Source: DATMBL01 sp050735975
GTDB taxonomy: Bacteria > Desulfobacterota > Binatia > UBA9968
DNA: 38,200 bases
Direction: 5' to 3'
Assembly: GCA_050735975.1 (NCBI GenBank)
Contig: JBOHVS010000115.1
Span: 1 to 38,200 of the forward strand
Shown: positions 31,577 to 38,200 of the stretch, one piece after another
Layout: each line of letters opens with the position of its first letter
Numbering within the stretch: position 1 is the first letter of the stretch
The notes under the pieces: generated by a model
The model's database searches: none
Seen by the model: only the letters and a program-made list of their open reading frames with translations
Told to the model about the DNA's origin: nothing
Position numbers and translations under genes: made by a program

Positions 31577-33405
31577 TGCGCAGCCTCCTTTGCAAGCTTC
31601 TGCTTTCTTCTTTGGTGGTTATCCTGTTGCCCATCGGCCTGGCAATACTCTGGAGCTCAAAAACCCTTTCGACACTTCTCGAACGCCGCTTTGCCGAAAA
31701 ATCAACGGCCCAGGCTGAGCAAATCCATCTTCTATTAAGTGAAAGGCAAGAGACGGCAACGGGACTGGTCCATTGGATCGCGGAAATGCCCGGCGTGGGA
31801 GATGCGCTCAAGAGAGGAGACCGCGCGAAATTGTTCCAGCATCTCCTTCCTTTAGTCGGCTCGATCCAGCTGGACTTTGTTGAGATCCTCGATCGTGACG
31901 GGAAGATTTTCTTGCGCGTTCATGACCCTACCCGCTACGGCGACACCCCGACTTTGACAGAAGATATCCAAGGGCTGCTGCGCGGCATGGGCGATTTTTC
32001 CAATTATGGCGTCGCGGAGCGCGAAGGGAAAGCTTATCTGCGGGCCGCGGAGAGTATTGGCGGCGACGGCATCTTGGGCGTGGTCAGCGCCGGCTACGCG
32101 GTCAATCGTGACCTTGTCAAAAAGCTCGAACAGGTCGTCGCCGGCCGGGTCCTTATCACTATTGGCGGTCACGTCTACTCCACCGAGAAGCCGCGCCAAC
32201 TCGCAAAAAGCCGGGCGCAAGTAATCTCCGGAGCCGCCGGCAACCGGGAATCCATCTGGCATCGCGACGTCTCGTCACCGTCTCTGGAAATTCGGCTGCC
32301 GCTGCAAACCGACCGGGGGATAGAAGGAAGCATTTCGATTTTTTTTCCGTCGCAGGAAATGACAGCGACAATCAACACGCTGCAGCAGACGCTTATTATC
32401 GTTGCGCTGGTGGGCATTGCTGTGGCGCTTGCGGCCTCGTGGTTCTTGAGCCGTCGATTAACTCGACCTCTCAAGGAATTGGTTTCGGGAACTCAACAGG
32501 TAGCCGCTGGCAATTACGAAGGCGCCGTCAGCACGCGCTCCAGGGACGAAATCGGAACCCTGGCCGGCTCGTTCAACTGCATGCTCGAGGAGCTGCGGCG
32601 GTCCAAAGCGGAGGTGGAAAGTTACCGCCGGGAGTTGGAAAGAAAAGTTGCGGAGCGAAGCGAGCAGCTAAGCGAAACGGAAAAGAAACGAGCAGCGATG
32701 GCCCACATGATTGCTCACGACCTCAAAAATCCTCTGCTCGGGATCAAAAAAACGCTGGAGCGGATCGAGCAAACGCCAAGCGACCTCAATGGAGCGCAGG
32801 GCAACAGGATCTTGACCGATCTTTTAAGCGCCGGCGACCTGGTTATCGGCATGGTCAATGAAATGCTGGACATTTATCGCTCAGACTTCGGTGAGATCCC
32901 GCTTTCGCAGACATCGTTCCAGGTTGAGGAAATCATTCAGGCGAGCCTGAGGATCCTCGGTCCGGATATCGAGGAAAAGCGGATTCAAGTAGTTATTCAT
33001 TCGGATCCCGAGAGAATTTCTATAGTCGCCGATAAGCGGAGACTGACGCGGCTTCTGATCAACCTCCTTAGTAACGCCATCAAGTTTTCACTCGACGGCG
33101 GGCGGGTTTTCATCTCTACCAGTACGCGCGAGCAGAATGGCTCCGGCGTCTGGCTCGAATTGCGGGTCGAAGACGAAGGCCTGGGTATGCCCGAGCAGGA
33201 CCTGCCCAAAATCTTCGATCGTTTTTACTCCCAAGATAAAGAAAAAGCTGAAACGGGCACCGGGTTGGGTTTACCTTACTGCAAGCTCGTGGTCGAAGCT
33301 CACGGCGGCAGGATCGTGGCGCGAAACCGTAAACAGCGGGGCTTCATGGTTTCGGTCCTTCTGCCGGTCCAGGATTGGACATCAGAGGGATTCTATGCCG
33401 CTTAG
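31576..33405 (+). CDS. Membrane sensor histidine kinase
   Basis: 609 aa, ATG overlapping the PstS-like stop (TGATG), with GGAGGGGAG upstream. Membrane helices at about 11-30 and 271-292 enclose a periplasmic sensor domain of about 240 residues (dCache-like: RVHDPTRYGDT, VSAGYAVNRDLVKKL). A HAMP linker follows (RRLTRPLKELVSGTQQVAAG), then HisKA with H381 in MIAHDLKNPLLG, and HATPase with NLLSNAIKFS, DEGLGMP and GTGLGLPYCKLVVEAHGG. The kinase phosphorylates the regulator encoded next. The sensed signal is probably presented by the PstS-like protein. Confidence 0.93.
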   Translation: MRSLLCKLLLSSLVVILLPIGLAILWSSKTLSTLLERRFAEKSTAQAEQIHLLLSERQETATGLVHWIAEMPGVGDALKRGDRAKLFQHLLPLVGSIQLDFVEILDRDGKIFLRVHDPTRYGDTPTLTEDIQGLLRGMGDFSNYGVAEREGKAYLRAAESIGGDGILGVVSAGYAVNRDLVKKLEQVVAGRVLITIGGHVYSTEKPRQLAKSRAQVISGAAGNRESIWHRDVSSPSLEIRLPLQTDRGIEGSISIFFPSQEMTATINTLQQTLIIVALVGIAVALAASWFLSRRLTRPLKELVSGTQQVAAGNYEGAVSTRSRDEIGTLAGSFNCMLEELRRSKAEVESYRRELERKVAERSEQLSETEKKRAAMAHMIAHDLKNPLLGIKKTLERIEQTPSDLNGAQGNRILTDLLSAGDLVIGMVNEMLDIYRSDFGEIPLSQTSFQVEEIIQASLRILGPDIEEKRIQVVIHSDPERISIVADKRRLTRLLINLLSNAIKFSLDGGRVFISTSTREQNGSGVWLELRVEDEGLGMPEQDLPKIFDRFYSQDKEKAETGTGLGLPYCKLVVEAHGGRIVARNRKQRGFMVSVLLPVQDWTSEGFYAA

Positions 33406-34054
33406 GCTGTTAATCGCGGACGACGAGAGACTCTTCAGGCAGAGCCTCAGGATACTTTTGGAAACCGCTAAAGACCTGAAAGTGGTCGCCGACGCCGGGG
33501 ACGGTCAAGAGGCGGTAGTCAAAGCCCGGGAAACCGAGCCGGACATAGCTCTACTCGATGTTCGTATGCCGAAAATGGACGGAATTAAAGCCGCCAAACT
33601 AATTTCCGCCGTCTCCCCGCGCACCAAAATCCTCATGCTCTCCATTCATGATGACGACGCGAAGATCGTTTCAGCAATCAAAGCCGGCGCGAGGGGCTAC
33701 ATCCTCAAAGATACGGACCGTGATGATTTTATTGAGATTATCCGCCATACCTATGCCGGCAGATCCCATTCCTCTCCTTACCTTGCCCATCCGACGCTCG
33801 AAGAATCATCGGCCCATAGAGACCTCTCTCAGGAGGAAAGAGAGCGGCAATTTAGCGAAAAATATGGGCTATCGGAGTTGGAAGTCAAAGTGCTCCACCT
33901 GATAGCGGAGGGACTCAACAACGAAGAGATCAGCCAGCTTACGCGCCTGGCGCGCGAAACCATCAAGGGTCACCTCAAAGGGCTATTCCGGAAGCTTCAG
34001 GTGAAAAACCGCACCGAAGCTGCTGTTCTGGCTGTCAGGGAAGGGATCGACTAA
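33395..34054 (+). CDS. NarL/FixJ family response regulator
   Basis: 219 aa, ATG at 33395 inside the kinase 3' end, AGAGGG upstream. Receiver domain: acidic ADDE (8-11), phospho-acceptor D55 (ALLDVRMPKMDG), lysine in YILKDTD. A LuxR-type helix-turn-helix is at the C-terminus (LSELEVKVLHLIAEGLNNEE, then TRLARETIKGHLKGLFRKLQ). It overlaps the kinase gene by 11 bases, so the pair is cognate. The next gene, a selenoprotein with dyad operators before its promoter, is its likely target. Confidence 0.93.
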   Translation: MPLRLLIADDERLFRQSLRILLETAKDLKVVADAGDGQEAVVKARETEPDIALLDVRMPKMDGIKAAKLISAVSPRTKILMLSIHDDDAKIVSAIKAGARGYILKDTDRDDFIEIIRHTYAGRSHSSPYLAHPTLEESSAHRDLSQEERERQFSEKYGLSELEVKVLHLIAEGLNNEEISQLTRLARETIKGHLKGLFRKLQVKNRTEAAVLAVREGID

Positions 34055-34087
34055 GGAGCAAAGAGCAGGGGGCAGGGAGCTTGGATT
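34055..34087. repeat. Short 7-nt period stretch
   Basis: GGAGCAAAGAGCAGGGGGCAGGGAGC matches the 7-nt (GCAAAGA, GCAGGGG, GCAGGGA) class seen elsewhere, directly after the regulator stop codon. Confidence 0.5.
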
Positions 34088-34102
34088 TAGCAATCTACTC
34101 GA

Positions 34103-34140
34103 CCCCCAAATGGGGCATTTAAAAAACCCCCGGATGGGGG
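34103..34140. promoter_or_regulatory. Two CCCCC-N4-GGGG dyads, likely operator pair
   Basis: CCCCCAAATGGGG (34103-34115) and CCCCCGGATGGGGG (34127-34140) are near-identical palindromes 24 bases apart, and the second ends one base before a TTGACA -35 box. The spacing is about two helix turns, as expected for a dimeric activator binding on one DNA face. NarL/FixJ regulators act this way, and one is encoded directly upstream. No U-run follows either hairpin, so a terminator is less likely. The binding protein is inferred. Confidence 0.5.
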
Positions 34141-34141
34141 A

Positions 34142-34172
34142 TTGACACCCGGCGTTAACTAAGGGATAAAAT
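34142..34172 (+). promoter_or_regulatory. Probable sigma70-type promoter of the selenoprotein operon
   Basis: TTGACA at 34142-34147 is followed after 17 bases by GATAAA (34165-34170), or after 19 bases by TAAAAT (34167-34172). This gives an untranslated leader of about 50-55 bases before the ATG at 34231, which has a strong ribosome site AAAGGAGGT at 34217-34225. Confidence 0.5.
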
Positions 34173-34230
34173 TCCCACTTTTCGGTGAATGTTTTCCACC
34201 TATATCGCGTCTCATAAAGGAGGTAAGAAT

Positions 34231-34782
34231 ATGGAACCCGAGAAAAGACTGGCTCTAGTTTTCCTTGTGGGGATTGCTTTTTTTCTATCGGGAGTCGTTT
34301 CCGCGCGTGCAGTCGAGGTTGGTCAACCGGCGCCGGATTTTGAGCTCCAAAGCACCGACGGCGGGAAACTAAGACTGAGTAGCCTGAAGGGCAAGAACGT
34401 CCTGATTAATTTCTATACCTTGGATTTCAGTCCCACGTGAATCAAGCACTTGCAGGCGTCCGGTTCGGACGAGAACCATGCCAAATTCACGGGCGAGAAT
34501 ACCGCGGTTTTAGGCATCAGCGCTAATGCTCCTTTTTCGCAGAAGGCCTTTGTCGATTTCGCCAAGGTCAAGCATCCGCTTCTGAGCGACGCAAACGGAC
34601 AAGTAATGAAGTCCTACGGGGTCTATCGAGAAGACCGCCGGATAGCCAGTCGCGCCTACTTTATCGTTGATAAGGAGGGGGTTGTGCGTTACAAACATAT
34701 CCCTAAGAGCGGCAATGAAAAGTACCTCCTCTCAACCGACACGCTGCTTAACGAAGTTAAAAAAGTCAATAAAGGCAGTTAA
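34231..34782 (+). CDS. Selenocysteine-containing exported peroxiredoxin (AhpC/TSA, BCP-like)
   Basis: 183 aa if the in-frame TGA at 34438-34440 is read as selenocysteine (U70). The strong AAAGGAGGT sets the start. A signal peptide (about 1-28, ending SARA) precedes GQPAPDFELQSTDGGKLRLS. At the peroxidatic site the sequence is LDFSPT-U-IKHLQA, aligning with the family's 'FSPVCTKELQA', so the TGA falls exactly on the catalytic cysteine. Homology continues unbroken in the same frame after it: VLGISANAPFSQKAFVDFAK, HPLLSDANGQVMKSYGV and the catalytic-site Arg region RIASRAYFIVDKEGVVRY. The protein contains no cysteine at all. A SECIS-like hairpin lies 23 bases after the UGA. It probably reduces peroxide in the periplasm, recycled by an external thiol or electron donor. 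Confidence 0.9.
34457..34471 (+). promoter_or_regulatory. Bacterial SECIS-like hairpin
   Basis: CGTCCG (34457-34462) pairs perfectly with CGGACG (34466-34471) around the loop GTT (34463-34465). The apical loop starts 23 bases after the UGA, has a G at its first position and a six-pair upper stem. These meet the known bacterial consensus (loop 16-37 bases downstream, G among its first two bases). It would be bound by SelB to insert selenocysteine at 34438-34440. Confidence 0.8.
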
Positions 34783-34808
34783 GGATTTACACCATGAAAG
34801 GAGATAAA

Positions 34809-35261
34809 ATGCGGCAACAAAATATCATCTGGACCCTCTTTTCGGTTTTTGTGGCTGTTTTCGTCACCAGCCAGGCTTTTGCCCAGTCAGACGTCATCGA
34901 GAAACGGCAGAAGCTCATGAAATCCCAAAGCAAGGATTCGAAGGCCATTAAAGCGGCCGTAGAGTCAAAAGATTACGCGACAATCGAAGCGAAGGCCAAA
35001 GAGATCATGGGCACCGCCGAAAAGATTCCGGATCTCTTTCCGAAAGGCAGCGCCAAAGGAGAAACCAGGGCTAAAGCTGAGATATGGGACAAATGGGATG
35101 ACTTTACCAAGAAGGCGAAGAGCCTGAACAAGGCGGCCGGTGAACTGGCCGCTGCCGCCAAGGCCAAGGACGACGCAGCGGTCACTGCCAAGGTCAAGGC
35201 CGTCGGGGGCGCCTGCAGCGGATGCCACAAAGCGTTCCGAGAAAAGAAAAAGACCGAATAG
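34809..35261 (+). CDS. Exported cytochrome c' family (class II) protein
   Basis: 150 aa from the ATG at 34809, which has AAAGGAGAT just upstream; an ATG at 34794 overlaps this site and is less likely. Signal peptide about 1-25 (QAFA before QSDV). A four-helix bundle follows, with the C-terminal heme motif C136-S-G-C139-H140 characteristic of class II cytochromes. Met37 (KRQKLMK) is a possible sixth ligand, as in cytochrome c-556. Residues 108-132 are Ala/Lys-rich. It lies 26 bases after the selenoprotein, shares its transcript, and may donate electrons to it or sense/bind NO or peroxide products. That partnership is inference. Confidence 0.88.
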   Translation: MRQQNIIWTLFSVFVAVFVTSQAFAQSDVIEKRQKLMKSQSKDSKAIKAAVESKDYATIEAKAKEIMGTAEKIPDLFPKGSAKGETRAKAEIWDKWDDFTKKAKSLNKAAGELAAAAKAKDDAAVTAKVKAVGGACSGCHKAFREKKKTE

Positions 35262-35299
35262 TACGGCATCGCACAAGAAAGCAACAGTCCTCGTTTTCC

Positions 35300-35334
35300 A
35301 GAAAGCCCTTGCCAGCGCAAGGGCTTTCTTTTTG
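35300..35334 (+). terminator. Rho-independent terminator after the selenoprotein-cytochrome operon
   Basis: AGAAAGCCCTTG (35300-35311) pairs perfectly over 12 bases with CAAGGGCTTTCT (35318-35329) around a six-base loop, followed by TTTTTG. It closes the two-gene unit. Confidence 0.92.
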
Positions 35335-35400
35335 TTCTTCCGAGCCGTATATTACAACGATTGCAACCAGGCTACCAAAATCATTACCGGAGGTTAGTTC

Positions 35401-36411
35401 GTGATACTTAGAAATTTATTGAAGAATGCTTTTTTCTCATTGCTATGTCTTCTTTTATCGGCAACTGCGGCATTCGCTCAGTTGACCCGACTCAACGTCG
35501 GGTACAGCGCTATCAGCGCCGATCAGCTGCCGGCGTGGGTTGCGAAAGACACCGGCATATTTGCCAAAAACGGATTGGATGTCCAGCTGATTTTCTTTAC
35601 CGGTGGCAGCACGGCCATACTGGCCCTTGTTTCCGGGGACGTTCCCATCACGCAGGTGTCGGGTCCCGGATTGGTCAACAGTGTCCTGGCGGGTTCAGAC
35701 GCCGTCTTCGTAGCTGGAGGCATGACTTCGCTGAACTACGTCTTGATGGGAAAGCCGGGTCTCAAAACCACTGAGCAGCTGAAAGGCGGAACCGTCGCTA
35801 TCAGCCGCTTCGGGTCGGCGACAGATTCCATTGCCCGGTTTGCGTTGCGTCGAATTGGACTGACACCCGGGAAAGACGTAGCCCTTGTCCAGGTTGGCAG
35901 TGGACCTTCTCGACTGGATGCGGCTATGACGGGAAGGGTGAGCGCGGCAGTCATCAACCCGCCTTCGAGCTTCATCGCGGAGAAGCGGGGATTAGTAGTG
36001 CTTGCAGATGTCGCCAAAATGGGTCTCGTGTTTCAACATACAGGCGCGGCTACGACACGACGCTTCATAAAAGAAAATCAGGATGTGCTCCGCAGATACG
36101 TTCGGTCGCATATGGAAGCGGTGCACAAAATCTGGACGGACAAAGAAGCAACGGTCCGGACGCTGGGAAAATACATGGGAAGCGGTGTCGAGCGGGACAT
36201 CTTGGAAAAAAGCCGTGAGAACATTCTTACCGAAGCTCTGCTGTCGAGGAAGCAGTACCCGACCCTGGAGGGACTCAAAACGGTTCTGGATGAGATTTCG
36301 GAGCGCGATCCCAGAGCTAAAACGGCGAAGCCGCAACAGTTCGTCGATTCGAGCTTTATCAAGGAACTCGATCAGAGCGGATTTATAGACGGCCTGTATA
36401 AAAAGAAGTAA
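35401..36411 (+). CDS. NMT1/THI5-like (SsuA/TauA type) ABC substrate-binding protein
   Basis: 336 aa, GTG start with GGAGG upstream. Signal peptide about 1-24 (ending AFA before QLTRL). The family pattern is plain: LNVGYSAISADQLPAWVAKD, GIFAKNGLDVQLIFFTGGST, the ALVSGDVPITQVSG loop, GSATDSIARFALRRIGL and GSGPSRLDAAMTGRVSAAVI. Such proteins bind nitrate, taurine, sulfonates, pyrimidine precursors or aromatic compounds. No permease or ATPase gene is beside it, so it is an orphan receptor or shares a transporter. Confidence 0.9.
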   Translation: MILRNLLKNAFFSLLCLLLSATAAFAQLTRLNVGYSAISADQLPAWVAKDTGIFAKNGLDVQLIFFTGGSTAILALVSGDVPITQVSGPGLVNSVLAGSDAVFVAGGMTSLNYVLMGKPGLKTTEQLKGGTVAISRFGSATDSIARFALRRIGLTPGKDVALVQVGSGPSRLDAAMTGRVSAAVINPPSSFIAEKRGLVVLADVAKMGLVFQHTGAATTRRFIKENQDVLRRYVRSHMEAVHKIWTDKEATVRTLGKYMGSGVERDILEKSRENILTEALLSRKQYPTLEGLKTVLDEISERDPRAKTAKPQQFVDSSFIKELDQSGFIDGLYKKK

Positions 36412-36450
36412 CCCGCTGCTGAAAAAGACTCACCTGCTCGCTTCGCGGTT
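36412..36450. repeat. Partial left end of the 162-bp element
   Basis: CGCTGCTGAAAAAGACTCA follows the stop codon of the binding protein and then diverges. It is a third gene whose stop codon abuts this repeat end (compare 19098, 36757). Confidence 0.55.
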
Positions 36451-36495
36451 TCGGCCTAACCACGCTTATGCTACAGCGGTTCTGTAGCGTGATAC

Positions 36496-36756
36496 ATGAT
36501 CACTGAGAAGCAAGGGGATGAAGCGTCGCCCGATATCGAGCGCTGGGCTAACGAAATCGCTAAGTCGGCCGACGGCAAGGTCAACGTCGGGGTTTACCAC
36601 GATGGGGATTCCAGCACCTATGTCTTGCGCCTCATGAAAGGAAACCGTGTCTTAGTATTCCGCCTCTCGGAAGCTCAGGTCCGAACTTCGGGGCGAGAAC
36701 AAGAGTGTGAGCGAACATTGAAGCGCAAGCTTAGGGACCTGGACAATATGATCTAG
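36496..36756 (+). CDS. Small hypothetical protein
   Basis: 86 aa. A polar, charged protein with one beta-rich core (KVNVGVYHDGDSSTYVLRLM, RVLVFRLSEAQVRTSG) and a basic helical C-terminus (CERTLKRKLRDLDNMI). No signal peptide. The sequence looks like a genuine small domain but I do not recognise it. The ribosome site is weak. The TAG stop directly abuts the 162-bp element. Confidence 0.5.
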   Translation: MITEKQGDEASPDIERWANEIAKSADGKVNVGVYHDGDSSTYVLRLMKGNRVLVFRLSEAQVRTSGREQECERTLKRKLRDLDNMI

Positions 36757-36918
36757 CAGGCTGCTGAAAAGGCCTCATAGGCTTCGTTGCGCTCAATCGC
36801 CTCGCTCCTTATGCAGGTTGAGGTTAAGGTTAAGGTTAAGTTCGATCTAAGCCTAAGCCTTAGCCTCAGCCTTCCGAAGCTCGCGCGCCTCGCCTCTGAG
36901 ATCTTTTTGAGCAGCCTG
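36757..36918. mobile_element. 162-bp MITE-like element, copy 2
   Basis: Nearly identical to 19098-19259, and exactly the same length. The left end CAGGCTGCTGAAAAG is complementary to CTTTTTGAGCAGCCTG. Inside is the 6-nt array GTTGAG, GTTAAG, GTTAAG, GTTAAG and its complement CTAAGC, CTAAGC, CTTAGC, CTCAGC. The hexamer array is longer and cleaner than in copy 1. It lies between a small plus-strand gene and the 3' end of hemB. Confidence 0.75.
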
Positions 36919-36954
36919 CAATCAGAATTTTCATCAAAACAGCGCTATTTCGCG

Positions 36955-37932
36955 TCATGAGGCCCGAAGCAGTTTAGCCGCATCCTTCGCGAAATAAGTG
37001 AGAATCATGTCAGCGCCCGCCCGTTTGATGGAATACAAGACTTCCAGCATGACTCTCGACTCTTCGATCCAGCCGTTTTGACCAGCCGCCTTGATCATTG
37101 AATACTCGCCGCTGACGTTGTAAGCCGCCACCGGGTAACCAAACTTTTCTTTTACTCTGTATACAATGTCGAGGTAAGCCATAGCCGGCTTTACCATCAC
37201 GATATCTGCGCCTTCGCGGATATCGAGTTCGACTTCGCGGAGAGCTTCGTCAGCATTGGCGGGGTCCAACTGGTAAGAGCGCCGATCGCCGAACTGCGGA
37301 GTTGACTCTGCGGCCTCGCGAAATGGACCGTAGAATCCCGACGCGTATTTGGCCGCATAAGACATGATCGCCACTTGCCCGAATCCCTCGCGATCGAGTC
37401 CCTTTCGAATAGCTCCCACTCGACCGTCCATCATATCGGAAGGCGCGACGATGTCGGCCCCCGCGCGGGCATGTGACAGGGCTTCTTTCGCAAGCAGCTC
37501 AAGGGTCGCGTCGTTATCGACATCGCCGTTTTTGATCACCCCACAATGCCCGTGGTCCGTGTATTCACAAAGGCAAACATCGGTGGCGATCAGCAAATCG
37601 GGCAACTTTTCTTTGACAGCGCGAATCGCCTGTTGGACGATACCAGTATCGGCATACGCCTCCGAGCCCACCGCATCCTTGCGCTCGGGGATGCCAAACA
37701 AAATCACCGCTGAAACACCGAGGGCGCTAACTTCCCGGCACTCTTTGACGGCACGATCGACCGAGAGCTGCGCCACACCCGGCATCGATGAGACTGGTTG
37801 CGCGCTATCCTTTCCCGGCCCGACAAACAACGGATAGATGAGATCCTTGGCGTTGAGCGTGGTCTCTCGCACCAGATCCCTCAGCTTCTCATTTCTTCTT
37901 AATCTTCTTGGCCGATAAGCGGGGAATTGCAT
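36955..37932 (-). CDS. hemB: Delta-aminolevulinic acid dehydratase (porphobilinogen synthase)
   Basis: 325 aa. The ATG at 37932 has TTGGAGAG upstream; a TTG at 37944 is less likely. It condenses two 5-aminolevulinates to porphobilinogen in the cytosol. The Zn-site cysteines are C120, C122 and C130 (DVCLCEYTDHGHC), so it is the zinc-dependent type. The Schiff-base lysines are K195 (SYAAKYASGFYGPFR) and K248 (IVMVKPA). It lies downstream of hemD on the same strand, consistent with a heme biosynthesis operon supplying the many cytochromes here. Confidence 0.97.
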   Translation of the reverse strand: MQFPAYRPRRLRRNEKLRDLVRETTLNAKDLIYPLFVGPGKDSAQPVSSMPGVAQLSVDRAVKECREVSALGVSAVILFGIPERKDAVGSEAYADTGIVQQAIRAVKEKLPDLLIATDVCLCEYTDHGHCGVIKNGDVDNDATLELLAKEALSHARAGADIVAPSDMMDGRVGAIRKGLDREGFGQVAIMSYAAKYASGFYGPFREAAESTPQFGDRRSYQLDPANADEALREVELDIREGADIVMVKPAMAYLDIVYRVKEKFGYPVAAYNVSGEYSMIKAAGQNGWIEESRVMLEVLYSIKRAGADMILTYFAKDAAKLLRAS

Positions 37933-37949
37933 GTGTCTCTCCAAGTTCG

Positions 37950-38062
37950 GCTTTATAGCCTATGGCTTATAGCGTATGGCCTCGGAGAGGGGGACAGTCT
38001 CCCTTCCGGAAAGGGGGACTGTCGCCTTTACTATCAAACCATAAGCCATCAGCCATATGCGT
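37950..38062. repeat. 7-nt repeat and a GGGGGACAGTC palindrome between hemD and hemB
   Basis: TATAGCC, TATGGCT, TATAGCG, TATGGCC run in seven-base register at about 37957-37984. A hairpin follows: GACAGTCTCCCTTCCGGAAAG with GGGGGACTGTC (about 37992-38028), a common dispersed palindrome. ATAAGCCATCAGCCATATGC (38041-38060) is complementary in type to the first array. Confidence 0.6.
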
Positions 38063-38069
38063 TTCGTCT

Positions 38070-38200
38070 TCACCGGTCTGGACTGAAATACGCGATTATA
38101 GCTCGCACCAGACCTGGGATTGTAAATTCTTCGGAGACAACGTCGGTGCGTAGCCCTAACTCGTCCAAGGTTTTGCTCGTAATCGGGCCGATGCAAGCAA
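38070..38200 (-). CDS. hemD: Uroporphyrinogen-III synthase, C-terminal end (partial)
   Basis: 42 codons plus stop are visible; the rest lies beyond the window. The frame reads ACIGPITSKTLDELGLRTDV and then VSEEFTIPGLVRAIIAYF, the conserved C-terminal end of HemD ('aIGpxTaxaxxelGl...a...t..glv.al..yf'). The enzyme closes hydroxymethylbilane to uroporphyrinogen III. It could be the end of a CobA-HemD fusion, which cannot be judged here. About 137 bases separate it from hemB. Confidence 0.88.
   Translation of the reverse strand, partial: ACIGPITSKTLDELGLRTDVVSEEFTIPGLVRAIIAYFSPDR

Noticed and set aside
34103..34140. Terminator of the response regulator gene
   Set aside because: The hairpins lack a following U-run and the second abuts a -35 box, so an operator role is more likely.
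1..38200. tRNA or rRNA genes
   Set aside because: I looked for T-loop and anticodon-arm patterns and rRNA conserved blocks and saw none convincing; a covariance search would be decisive.

Overview
The window reads as chromosomal DNA from an uncultured soil or subsurface bacterium of a deltaproteobacterial or related lineage (Binatia, NC10 or Rokubacteria-like). This is an inference from gene content: an RpoH-type sigma factor, a UbiD decarboxylase, CoxS/M/G genes, an LLM flavin oxidoreductase beside TPP-dependent decarboxylase subunits, an orphan NMT1-type binding protein, several c-type cytochromes and a UGA-encoded selenoprotein. Nothing suggests a plasmid, phage or integrase. Genes are dense, and the gaps are filled with short-period tandem repeats and palindromic elements.

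Positions 1-9583 (minus strand) hold an envelope thiol-redox, copper and cytochrome cluster. In transcription order it contains a small Met-rich exported protein, a TlpA-type thioredoxin, a SHOCT protein, a di-heme cytochrome c, a small membrane protein, a second TlpA-type thioredoxin (frameshifted), a SCO protein, a broken Lgt-like gene, an isoprenylcysteine-methyltransferase-like membrane protein, a Tat-like exported protein, a DsbA-like protein, a second SCO protein and a PepSY-like exported protein. Two further exported proteins lie just upstream. The set fits delivery of copper and reductant to a respiratory oxidase or similar copper enzyme that would lie outside the window.

Positions 9697-12646 carry a CheY-like regulator, a hybrid histidine kinase with a repeat element read in frame through its ATPase domain, and two small ORFs. 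Positions 13039-17212 (plus) carry dtd and trmL, then a NEW3-domain protein with an ABC-2 exporter. Positions 17679-22890 carry ubiD, a coxG-coxM-coxS set without a large subunit, rpoH and rpoZ. Positions 23128-28055 carry a ferritin-like protein, a small hypothetical gene, RidA, an LLM oxidoreductase, a two-subunit TPP decarboxylase and a GST. Positions 28168-34054 carry a penicillin acylase family protein and a PstS-like / histidine kinase / NarL-type regulator triad.

The standout is 34103-35334. Two CCCCC-N4-GGGG dyads and a sigma70-like promoter precede a two-gene unit closed by a strong terminator. The first gene is an exported peroxiredoxin whose peroxidatic cysteine codon is an in-frame UGA, followed at the proper distance by a bacterial SECIS-like hairpin. 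The protein has no cysteine at all, so selenocysteine would be its only thiol/selenol redox centre. The second gene is an exported cytochrome c' family protein. The two-component system immediately upstream is a natural candidate regulator. The window closes with an NMT1-type binding protein, hemB and the 3' end of hemD.

A second theme is the intergenic DNA. It contains tandem arrays of 6-, 7- and 9-nt period whose two halves are complementary, two 162-bp elements with inverted ends that each abut a TAG stop codon, and other palindromic elements.
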